Source: Bosea sp. Tri-49
Lineage (GTDB): Bacteria > Pseudomonadota > Alphaproteobacteria > Rhizobiales > Beijerinckiaceae
DNA: 64,000 nucleotides
Reading direction: 5' to 3'
Assembly (NCBI RefSeq): GCF_003952665.1
Contig: NZ_CP017946.1
Span: 5,041,001 to 5,105,000 of the forward strand
Made by a program: the position numbers and the translations under genes. The notes beneath the pieces were generated by a model. The model worked only from the letters and a program-made list of their open reading frames with translations. It made no database searches and had not been told where the DNA came from. Below are positions 57,758-64,000 of this stretch, piece after piece; position 1 is the stretch's first letter, and the number at the start of each line of letters is the position of its first letter.

Positions 57758-58815
57758 TGACGAGTTCCGGCCGCTATCCCGCCGAGGTGCTGCGATCCTT
57801 CGCGGCCGCCTTGCTCGAGGCGGCCGGGACGCCGCCCGACAATGCCGCGCTGGTGGCGCAGGCTCTCGTCGACGCCGATATCGAGGGCCTGGCTTCGCAT
57901 GGCCTGCTGCAATTGCCGATGTATCTGGAACGGATCGAACGCAAGTCCGTTGATCCGGCGGCCAGCGGCGAGATCGTCGTCGATGCCGGCGCGCGCCTGA
58001 CACTCGACGCCAGGAACGGGCTCGGCCAGGTCACGGCCGAGCGAGCCTGCGATCTCGCGATCGCCCGCGCCGCCGAGCACGGCGTCGCGATCGTGGCTGT
58101 CCGCAACGCCTTCCATTTCGGCGCAGCGGGGCGTTTTGCTCGCAAGATCGCACTCGCCGGCCAGATCGGCACCGTCATGGCCAATACGCGCCCGATGCTG
58201 CCGGCGCCCGGCGGGGCTGAGGCGGTCGTCGGCAACAACCCGCTGGCGATCGCCATTCCGACCGGCGGCGAGCCGATCGTGCTCGACCTCGCCATGAGCG
58301 CCGGCGCCATGGGCAAGATCAGGCTGGCGGCGAGCAAGGGCGAGCCCATTCCCGAGGGCTGGGCCCAGACGGCCGAAGGATTGCCGACCCGCGACGCGGC
58401 CGAGGCGATCAAGGGCGTCCTCCTGCCTGCTGCCGGGGCGAAGGGCTTTGGCCTCGCCGTGATGATCGACCTTCTCGCTGGGGGCCTGTCTGCCGGCTGC
58501 ATCGGCAGCGAGGTGCAACCGCTCTATGGCGATCTCTCCCGCCCCTATGGCAGCGCCAATCTGTTCATGGCGATCGAGATCGAGGGGATGCGCCCACTCG
58601 CCGAATTCGAGACCGCGGCTGCGACGTTCACCGACCGCATCCGGCAGTCGAAGCCAGTCGCCGGTGCCGCTCCCATCCGGCTGCCCGGTGACCGCGCGGC
58701 AGAGGCGCGAAGCCGTTTCGACGGATTCTGTTCTCTTGCAGAGCCGACATTGGCTGCGCTTCGGAGCAGCGCCAACCGCCTCGGCATTGCGCTTCCGGCC
58801 GCCCTCGCCAGCTGA
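57757..58815 (+). CDS. Ldh2-family oxidoreductase (malate/L-lactate dehydrogenase superfamily)
   Basis: 352 residues, paralogous to the gene at 7492. Catalytic His in LASHGLLQLPMYLERI, nucleotide loop AVRNAFHFGAAGRFARKIA, VVGNNPLAIAIPTGG, LDLAMSAGAMGKIRLAASKGEPIPEGWA and LLPAAGAKGFGLAVMIDLLAGGL. The family reduces 2-keto or imino acids with NAD(P)H. Coupled by TGATG to the amino acid receptor gene, so the substrate may be the 2-keto or cyclic imino form of the transported amino acid. Converges with the ROK kinase gene (10 bases apart). Confidence 0.9.
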   Translation: MTSSGRYPAEVLRSFAAALLEAAGTPPDNAALVAQALVDADIEGLASHGLLQLPMYLERIERKSVDPAASGEIVVDAGARLTLDARNGLGQVTAERACDLAIARAAEHGVAIVAVRNAFHFGAAGRFARKIALAGQIGTVMANTRPMLPAPGGAEAVVGNNPLAIAIPTGGEPIVLDLAMSAGAMGKIRLAASKGEPIPEGWAQTAEGLPTRDAAEAIKGVLLPAAGAKGFGLAVMIDLLAGGLSAGCIGSEVQPLYGDLSRPYGSANLFMAIEIEGMRPLAEFETAAATFTDRIRQSKPVAGAAPIRLPGDRAAEARSRFDGFCSLAEPTLAALRSSANRLGIALPAALAS

Positions 58816-58825
58816 CGCGAGTTGA

Positions 58826-59764
58826 TCAGGACTTGGCGGCCTGCTTGACGTTGCGGTTACGGGCCGATGCGGATAGCCCCTCGAAAGCAAGCGATGCGAC
58901 GCCGAGCAGCCCGGCCGTGTTGCCCAATTCGGCGATGCGGATGTCGACCTTCGCCGCCAAGGCAGGCCAGACATAGGCCGGCAGAAGAAGACGGATCCGG
59001 CGCGCCAAGGCTTCGCCGGCTCCCGACACCCCGCCGCCGAGCACGATCGCGTTGAGCATGAGTGCGTTGGTCAGTGCGCCGGCCGCGTGGGCGATGCCGC
59101 GACAGGCCGCATCGATGGTCGCGTCCGCCTCTGCATCACCAGCCTCGGCCTGCTCGAACAGCGCCCGGGCCGACACCGCTGAACCCTTTGTCCGGCTCGC
59201 ATAGGCTTGCAGCATGGCCGGCGCCGAGGAGCGCGCTTCCAGTGAGAGCGGCCTACCCGCATCGTCGCTGCCGACGACGATGGCACCGAGCTCGGGAGGA
59301 TGGCCGTCCGAACCGATGACCGGCTTGCCGTCGAGAATGACGGCACCGCCGACGCCCGTGCCTATGGTGATCAGGGCGAAGCGGCTCAGCGCCCGCCCGG
59401 CGCCATACCTGACCTCGCCCAACGCAGCGGCAACGCCATCATTGCCGAACCAGACCGGCAGGCCGAGGCGCTGTTCGAGCGCTTCCGCGATCGAACCGTC
59501 GCGCAGCGCCGGAACATTGCCACCGCCATCGATAACGACGCCGCTCTCCGGCGAGGCGAAGCCCGGCATCGCGACCGCCAAGGCATCGGCCCGGCCGCCC
59601 GCCATCACGTCCTCATAGAGCCGGGCCAGCCGCTCGCAGAGCGCAGCGAAGGGCAGGTCGCGTTCGAACGGCACCTCGCCTTGCTTCAACAGGCGGCCGT
59701 CCTCAGCCACCAGTCCGAATTTCACGGCGGTGCCGCCGATATCGAAGGCGAAGACGGTCTTCAT
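58826..59764 (-). CDS. ROK-family sugar kinase lacking the zinc-binding cysteines
   Basis: 312 residues. N-terminal phosphate loop FAFDIGGTAVKFGLV, catalytic Asp in WFGNDGVAAALGE (about residue 107), and ALITIGTGVGGAVILDGK. The next element, normally GH followed by a CxCGxxGC zinc motif, reads GHPPELGAIVVGSDDAGRPLSLEARSS, with no cysteine. ROK kinases without these cysteines exist, but they usually differ in substrate. Expected role: phosphorylation of the sugar imported by the adjacent receptor and permeases (glucosamine-, mannose- or glucose-like). Overlaps the SIS-domain gene by 4 bases. Confidence 0.88.
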   Translation of the reverse strand: MKTVFAFDIGGTAVKFGLVAEDGRLLKQGEVPFERDLPFAALCERLARLYEDVMAGGRADALAVAMPGFASPESGVVIDGGGNVPALRDGSIAEALEQRLGLPVWFGNDGVAAALGEVRYGAGRALSRFALITIGTGVGGAVILDGKPVIGSDGHPPELGAIVVGSDDAGRPLSLEARSSAPAMLQAYASRTKGSAVSARALFEQAEAGDAEADATIDAACRGIAHAAGALTNALMLNAIVLGGGVSGAGEALARRIRLLLPAYVWPALAAKVDIRIAELGNTAGLLGVASLAFEGLSASARNRNVKQAAKS

Positions 59765-60798
59765 GGCAGGCGGTCGATCTTGATGCCGAGCTTCTTGGAC
59801 AACCCCGGAAAGCGCATCAGATGCGGCGGAATCCCGCGCCGTGTCGCCATGGCCTGCGCCAGCCGCTGCACCGGGATGATTGCGGCGAGCGCATCATAGG
59901 GCGGCGCCAGCCCGTCGAGCCGCAACCAGTCGAACGGCGTCGGCTCGACAGTCAGGTTGAGGATCAGGACGCGGATGCCGAGCCCGGCCATCACCTCGGC
60001 GGCATGGGCCGCGAGCCGGCGTTCGGCGGTGTCCGCCGCGATCATCACGCACAGGCTCCTGGCCGTCAGCCCGTGGAGGCGACCATGCATGGCTTCCTCG
60101 GTGGGGAAGGCCGCCGCCGGCACGCCGGTCATTTCCGCGAGCTTGAGCGAAGCTTCGAGCGCCGTGCCGACATGGCGGCCCTCGCCGGTGAAGAGCAGGC
60201 CATCGACCGCGTCGAGTTCCGCCGCGAGCGCGAAGGCCGGCGGTGTCGCCGCCTTGATCTGCTCGGTGATCGCCGCTTCGGTGACATCCTGGCCAGCCTG
60301 ACCGCCTAGGGCCGCCACAAGTTCGGCAAGAGCAGCCAGCGAACCGCCATAGCCCTTGGTCTTCGGGCCGACCGGCTCGGGCCCGATCGGCATCACGATC
60401 CTGGTCGTCGCCACCTGCCCGATCGGGCTGTCGGCCTCGGCGGTGATGGTAAGGGTGGTCAGCCCGCTGTCCTGCGCGCGTCTGACCGCCGCGACCGTGG
60501 TCTCGCTGGTCCCGGTCTGCGACAGCGCGACGACCAGCGCCTCGCGGCCAAACACGGGCTCGCGCTGCAGGAAGGCGCCAGGGTTCAGCACTTCGACGAA
60601 GGCGCCGCCGGCTTCCAGTGCGGGCTTCGCCACCAGCAGTGCGTTGAGCGAGGTGCCTGAGCCGACGAGGACGATGTATTTTGCCCGCGGCAAGCTGAGC
60701 GCGCGCAACCGCAAGCGCACGGCGGCGATCGTTGCCGGCACGATTTGCGCCTGCGCCCGGATGAAGCCGTCGATGATGCTCTGGTCGACCATGGTCAT
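59761..60798 (-). CDS. Double SIS-domain sugar isomerase/deaminase (GlmS-C/AgaS-like)
   Basis: 345 residues with two sugar-isomerase folds. First domain: IVLVGSGTSLNALLVAKPALEAGGAF (about residue 40-65) and VVALSQTGTSETTVAAVRRA (about 88-107). Second: LFTGEGRHVGTALEASLKLAEMTG, the C-terminal helix region including DALAAIIPVQRLAQAMA. No glutaminase domain, so it is not a complete GlmS. Likely acts on a hexosamine- or ketose-phosphate made by the ROK kinase. Overlaps both neighbours by 4 bases, showing tight coupling. Confidence 0.9.
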   Translation of the reverse strand: MTMVDQSIIDGFIRAQAQIVPATIAAVRLRLRALSLPRAKYIVLVGSGTSLNALLVAKPALEAGGAFVEVLNPGAFLQREPVFGREALVVALSQTGTSETTVAAVRRAQDSGLTTLTITAEADSPIGQVATTRIVMPIGPEPVGPKTKGYGGSLAALAELVAALGGQAGQDVTEAAITEQIKAATPPAFALAAELDAVDGLLFTGEGRHVGTALEASLKLAEMTGVPAAAFPTEEAMHGRLHGLTARSLCVMIAADTAERRLAAHAAEVMAGLGIRVLILNLTVEPTPFDWLRLDGLAPPYDALAAIIPVQRLAQAMATRRGIPPHLMRFPGLSKKLGIKIDRLP

Positions 60799-61616
60799 CC
60801 CTTCACCGCGCCGATGGTCAGGCCACGCACGAGATGGCGCTGGAAGAACAGCATGAACAGCAGGATCGGCAGCATGATCCCGATCGCGCCGGCGGCCGAG
60901 AGCGACCAGTAGTTCAGGTCCTCGCCGCCATATTCGGCGATCGCAACGGGCAGCGTCTTGGTGTTGCTGCCGGTCAGGATCAGCGCGAACAGGAACTCGT
61001 TATAGGCGAGCAGCAGGCTGAACAGCGAGGTGACGACGATGCCGGGCTTGGCCAGCGGCAGGATCACCTTGGTGAAGGTCGTCCAGGCATTGCAGCCGTC
61101 GATCGTCGCGGCCTCGTCGAGCTCGCGCGGAATCTCCAGGAAGAAGCTGCGCATCAGCCAGACCGTGAAGGGCTGGTTGATCGCCACCATCGCCGCGATC
61201 ATCGCCGGATAGGTGTCGATCATCGAGAGCGAGCGCGCCACGATGAAGAACGGGATCAGCAGCAGGATGTGCGGGAACATCCGGATCACCAGGAGTCCCA
61301 TCAGATAGGAGCGCGCCATCTTGCTCTCCAGTCGCGACAGGCCATAGGCGGCGAGCGTGCCGAGCGGCACCGAGATGAAGACCGTGCCGAGCGCGATGAT
61401 CGCGCTGTTCGCGAAGAACTCGACAAAGCGGCGCTCGGCCCAGATCTCGTAATGGAAGCGGAAGGTCGGCTCGAAGAACAGTTTTGGCGGGATCGCGAAG
61501 GCATCGGCCGGCTGCTTGATCGAGATCAGCACCGCCCAGATGATCGGCGTCAGGCTGAACAGCGCAAACAGCGACAAGAGGAAGACGACTAGCGGCTGGC
61601 CTAAGAGGCGTCGCAT
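60795..61616 (-). CDS. Sugar ABC transporter permease, MalG type
   Basis: 273 residues from ATG 61616. Six membrane segments; the docking loop is DEAATIDGCNAWTTFTKVILPLAKPG (about residues 186-211), and the periplasmic loop is of normal size (no insert such as in the gene at 522). LAYNEFLFALILTGS is the family element before the last helices. The start shares a base with the stop of the MalF-type gene. Confidence 0.93.
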   Translation of the reverse strand: MRRLLGQPLVVFLLSLFALFSLTPIIWAVLISIKQPADAFAIPPKLFFEPTFRFHYEIWAERRFVEFFANSAIIALGTVFISVPLGTLAAYGLSRLESKMARSYLMGLLVIRMFPHILLLIPFFIVARSLSMIDTYPAMIAAMVAINQPFTVWLMRSFFLEIPRELDEAATIDGCNAWTTFTKVILPLAKPGIVVTSLFSLLLAYNEFLFALILTGSNTKTLPVAIAEYGGEDLNYWSLSAAGAIGIMLPILLFMLFFQRHLVRGLTIGAVKG

Positions 61617-62509
61617 CAGAACGCCCCCCGCTCGCGCCGGTACATCAGCGAGATGATCATCAGCGTCAGCCCGGTGACGATCAGCATGGTCAGGACGCCT
61701 AGCGTCGAGGCGCGGCCGAGGTCGAGCTGCTTGAAGGCCATGGCGTAGGTGTACATCGTCAGCGTCTCGGTCGCGGTGCCGGGGCCGCCGCCGGTCAGCA
61801 CATAGATGCTGTCGAAGGTGCGGAAGGAATCCATCAGCCGGATCGCCAGCACGAACAGGATCTGCGGCCTTAAGCACGGCAGGATGATGTGCCAGACCAG
61901 ACGCGGGCCCGAGGCGCCGTCGATCCTGCCGGCTTCGAGCAGCGCCTCGTCCATGCCCTGCAGGCCGGCATAGAGGATCAGCATGACGAAAGGCGTGAAC
62001 TGCCAGACATCGGCGATGATGATGGTGACGAAGGCCCAGATGGGCGATCCCAGCCAGTCCGGCGGGAAGATGTCGAAGGAGGCGATGATCGCGTCGGCCA
62101 GCCCCCAGCGCGCCGCGAATATCCAGCGCAGGAACAGCGCCGCGACCACCGGCGTGATCAGATAGGGCACGAAGATCAGCGTCGAGAAGATGCGGGCGCC
62201 ACGCGTCAGCTTGTAGAGCCCGAGCGCGAGCAGCAGGCCGAGCGCGAACTCGACTGCGAGCGAGCAGGCGACCAGGATCACTGTCGTCCGGAGCGAGGCC
62301 CAGACGCGATCCTGGCCGAGCAAGGTGAGATAGTTGTCGGCACCGACGAAACGGGCCTGCGGCTGGCCGATATGGTAGTCGAAGAAGCTGAGATAGACGG
62401 CGTAGAGCACCGGGTAGAGCTGCACGCCGAGCACGACGAGTGCGCTCGGCACCACGAACAGCCAGAGCGATATTTCGCGGGGATAGGCCCGCGCCGACGA
62501 CGACGCCAT
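61616..62509 (-). CDS. Sugar ABC transporter permease, MalF type
   Basis: 297 residues. It opens with a cytoplasmic tail and first helix (ISLWLFVVPSALVVLGVQLYPVLYAVYLSF in parts) and has the docking loop LEAGRIDGASGPRLVWHIILP near residue 200. The conserved DSIYVLTGGGPGTATETLTMYTY follows. Translationally coupled to the MalG-type gene. Receptor gene lies 61 bases upstream. Confidence 0.93.
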   Translation of the reverse strand: MASSSARAYPREISLWLFVVPSALVVLGVQLYPVLYAVYLSFFDYHIGQPQARFVGADNYLTLLGQDRVWASLRTTVILVACSLAVEFALGLLLALGLYKLTRGARIFSTLIFVPYLITPVVAALFLRWIFAARWGLADAIIASFDIFPPDWLGSPIWAFVTIIIADVWQFTPFVMLILYAGLQGMDEALLEAGRIDGASGPRLVWHIILPCLRPQILFVLAIRLMDSFRTFDSIYVLTGGGPGTATETLTMYTYAMAFKQLDLGRASTLGVLTMLIVTGLTLMIISLMYRRERGAF

Positions 62510-62570
62510 TAGTCCATGCCTTGCTGGAGCGGCCCGGTTCAGGCCCGGACCGTTCCGGGAGCGAACCTGC

Positions 62571-63833
62571 TCACTTGTAGACGCCGCGGCGCGTCAGGAA
62601 TTCCTCGGCCTCCTTGGCACCAGTGTCGAGCGCCTCCTTGACCGGCATCTCGCCGGTGACCGCTTGCAGGACGCGCCGCGTCACCGTCTCGCTGACTTCC
62701 TTGAACTCGGCGAATTTCGGGAAGATCGCGCCCTTGTCCAGCGCCGGCACCAGCACGCTGTAATAGCGGAAGCGCTGGCGCAGTTCCGGATCCTCCAGCA
62801 CCGAGACGCGCGTCGGGCAGGCGAGGCTCGCACCCTCGCGCTGGTTCGCCGGCGACAGCGTCGCGGCGAGCAGGCGGAACAGCGTGTCCTTGTTGCGCGA
62901 GGAGAACTTCGAGATGGCGAAGGTGTCGGCGACGACGACCTGGCCGCCGCGCGGCGGCGGCGCCCAATTGATCTTGCCGATCACCTTGGACTGGTCCTGG
63001 CGGTCCATCGCGGCGGTGCGGGTCAGCCACTGCATGCCCATGGCGGCAGCGCCCTGCTGGAACAGGATGGTCGATTCGTCATTGCCGTTGGCGGTGTAGC
63101 CGCGCGGCGCGAAGCGCGTCAGCGACTTCATCGTCTCGATCGCGGCGATGCCCTTCGGGCTGTTGAACACCGGCTTCTTGTTGGCGTCGAACCAGCCGTC
63201 ACCGAGCGCATTCAGATACCAGTGGCCCTCATTGAGGACGCCGTCGCCCTTCAGCGTCATCACGGTACCGGCGACGGAGGGCGAGTTCAGCGCACCGGCG
63301 GCGGCGATGTACTCCTCGAACGAGGTCGGCGGCTTCAGGCCCTTGGCCTCGAACAGGTCCTGGCGATAGGCCATGAGCTGGGTATTGGTCAGCACCGGCA
63401 GGCCATAGACCTTGCCGCCGAACGAGGCCGAGCTCATCGCCGTCTTGGCGAAGTCGTCGAGCTTGTACTCGTCCTTGTGCTTGGCGATGTACTCGTCGAG
63501 CGGCTCGAGCCAGCCGTTCTGCGCGAAGTTTGCGATCGTCAAATCGTTGCCGAGCATGATGTCGATCGAGTCGGCGCCGGACGACAGCGTGATCGTCTGC
63601 AGCTCTTTCAGCGGCGCGTTCGGCATCAGGTCGGCCGTGACCTTCACGTTCGGCAGCGCGCTTTGGAGCTTCTTCACGTAGAATTCCAGCGCCGGATAGC
63701 GCTCGCCGACGAAGCGGACGTTCATCTCCTGCACCTGCGCGCCGAAGCCATAGGCGCTCGCCGCCATCGTTCCGGCCGCGCCCAGCACCGTCCGGCGGGA
63801 TAGGCCACTCTTGGATTCGTGCTGCTGCGTCAT
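62571..63833 (-). CDS. Sugar ABC transporter substrate-binding protein (family 1), Tat-type signal
   Basis: 420-residue receptor. A twin-arginine element SRRTVLGAAG is at residues 12-21 with a hydrophobic stretch to about 34. The mature part starts VRFVGERYPALEFYVKKLQSALPNVKV. GLPVLTNTQLMAYRQDLFEAKGLKPPTSFEEYIAAA (in parts) is the typical ligand-site region of MalE-like receptors. It is first in the reverse-strand sugar operon with two permeases, a SIS isomerase and a ROK kinase. An ATPase gene is missing from the operon. Confidence 0.92.
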   Translation of the reverse strand: MTQQHESKSGLSRRTVLGAAGTMAASAYGFGAQVQEMNVRFVGERYPALEFYVKKLQSALPNVKVTADLMPNAPLKELQTITLSSGADSIDIMLGNDLTIANFAQNGWLEPLDEYIAKHKDEYKLDDFAKTAMSSASFGGKVYGLPVLTNTQLMAYRQDLFEAKGLKPPTSFEEYIAAAGALNSPSVAGTVMTLKGDGVLNEGHWYLNALGDGWFDANKKPVFNSPKGIAAIETMKSLTRFAPRGYTANGNDESTILFQQGAAAMGMQWLTRTAAMDRQDQSKVIGKINWAPPPRGGQVVVADTFAISKFSSRNKDTLFRLLAATLSPANQREGASLACPTRVSVLEDPELRQRFRYYSVLVPALDKGAIFPKFAEFKEVSETVTRRVLQAVTGEMPVKEALDTGAKEAEEFLTRRGVYK

Positions 63834-63894
63834 GGTCTGTTCCCCGCTGGTTCAGGACGGTCTTTCGCCGCCGCCCTATTTATTCCAATGAAGT

Positions 63895-63916
63895 GATTTA
63901 ATCAGAAGCCACTTCG
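63895..63916. promoter_or_regulatory. Putative operator/promoter of right-end sugar operon
   Basis: TGATT-T-AATCA (63895-63905) is a perfect 5-1-5 dyad in AT-rich DNA between the receptor gene and the divergent gene start. GAAGTG (63891-63896) and CACTTC (63911-63916) form an outer inverted repeat. Likely control region for both directions. Confidence 0.45.
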
Positions 63917-63965
63917 GCTGGCAAGCACCCGGGTGTAGGCAGAAGCGATGAGGCAGAGGCAAAGA

Positions 63966-64000
63966 TGAAGCTGTTCGGCGCCAATATGGACCATGCCCGC
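63966..64000 (+). CDS. First codons of a divergent gene (cut by window edge)
   Basis: ATG 63966 opens a frame reading MKLFGANMDHAR to the window end, preceded by GAGGCAGAGGC-type ribosome sequence. The N(M)DHAR opening recalls ROK-family transcriptional regulators, which begin with a short tail before the helix-turn-helix. Such a regulator would fit beside a ROK-kinase sugar operon. Only 11 full codons after the start are visible, so this is a guess. Confidence 0.3.

Overview
The window is 64 kb of GC-rich bacterial chromosome-type DNA. The codon bias, the density of ABC importers, the NadX-type aspartate dehydrogenase and the intergenic palindromes point to a soil- or plant-associated alphaproteobacterium of the Hyphomicrobiales (Bosea/rhizobial type). 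That assignment is an inference from style, not from a marker gene. I saw no rRNA, tRNA, CRISPR array, transposase or phage gene.

Almost everything is accessory catabolism, laid out as consecutive cassettes of transporter, enzymes and regulator. (1) 1-4934: end of a MalFGK-type sugar importer and a GH31 alpha-glycosidase. (2) 5023-9623: hydroxyproline-type catabolism (GntR regulator, DapA-family deaminase, Ldh2-family reductase, 4-hydroxyproline epimerase) with matching TGTNNACA palindromes at its control regions. (3) 9902-21305: an RbsBAC importer followed by SorC regulator, aldo/keto reductase, GlpD-like dehydrogenase, DhnA/LsrF-like aldolase, FGGY kinase and GMC oxidoreductase, which looks like a hybrid of erythritol (ery) and autoinducer-2 (lsr) loci. 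(4) 21302-27227: LysR, a PotABCD-type importer and a ureohydrolase with altered metal ligands. (5) 27246-38112: LysR, aldehyde dehydrogenase, DapA-family lyase, 3-hydroxyanthranilate dioxygenase, a complete Liv-type importer, an arylformamidase-like hydrolase with a RidA-like N-terminus, and aspartate dehydrogenase; together a kynurenine/aminobenzoate-like pathway. (6) 38260-46127: a surface-glycan islet (polytopic membrane protein, EamA/ArnE-like protein, two methyltransferases, WbqC, WecE-like aminotransferase, GT2), partly AT-richer than its surroundings. (7) 47014-53048: a HAL/PAL-family protein that lacks the MIO triad, divergent from a class I fumarase-type alpha/beta pair, a quinone oxidoreductase, an IclR regulator and a Bug-type receptor. 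(8) 53223-58815: a small secreted protein, an operon of HpcH/HpaI aldolase, cupin and DUF6282-like hydrolase, then an amino-acid receptor translationally coupled to a second Ldh2-family dehydrogenase. (9) 58826-64000: a reverse-strand sugar cassette (receptor, two permeases, SIS isomerase, ROK kinase) with no ATPase, and the first codons of a divergent gene at the edge.

The best candidates for undescribed biology are the MIO-less ammonia-lyase homologue with its fumarase-like partner (47-50 kb), the ery/lsr hybrid polyol cassette (10-21 kb), the RidA-hydrolase fusion in the 3-hydroxyanthranilate cluster (36-37 kb) and the ureohydrolase with a substituted metal-binding histidine (26-27 kb).
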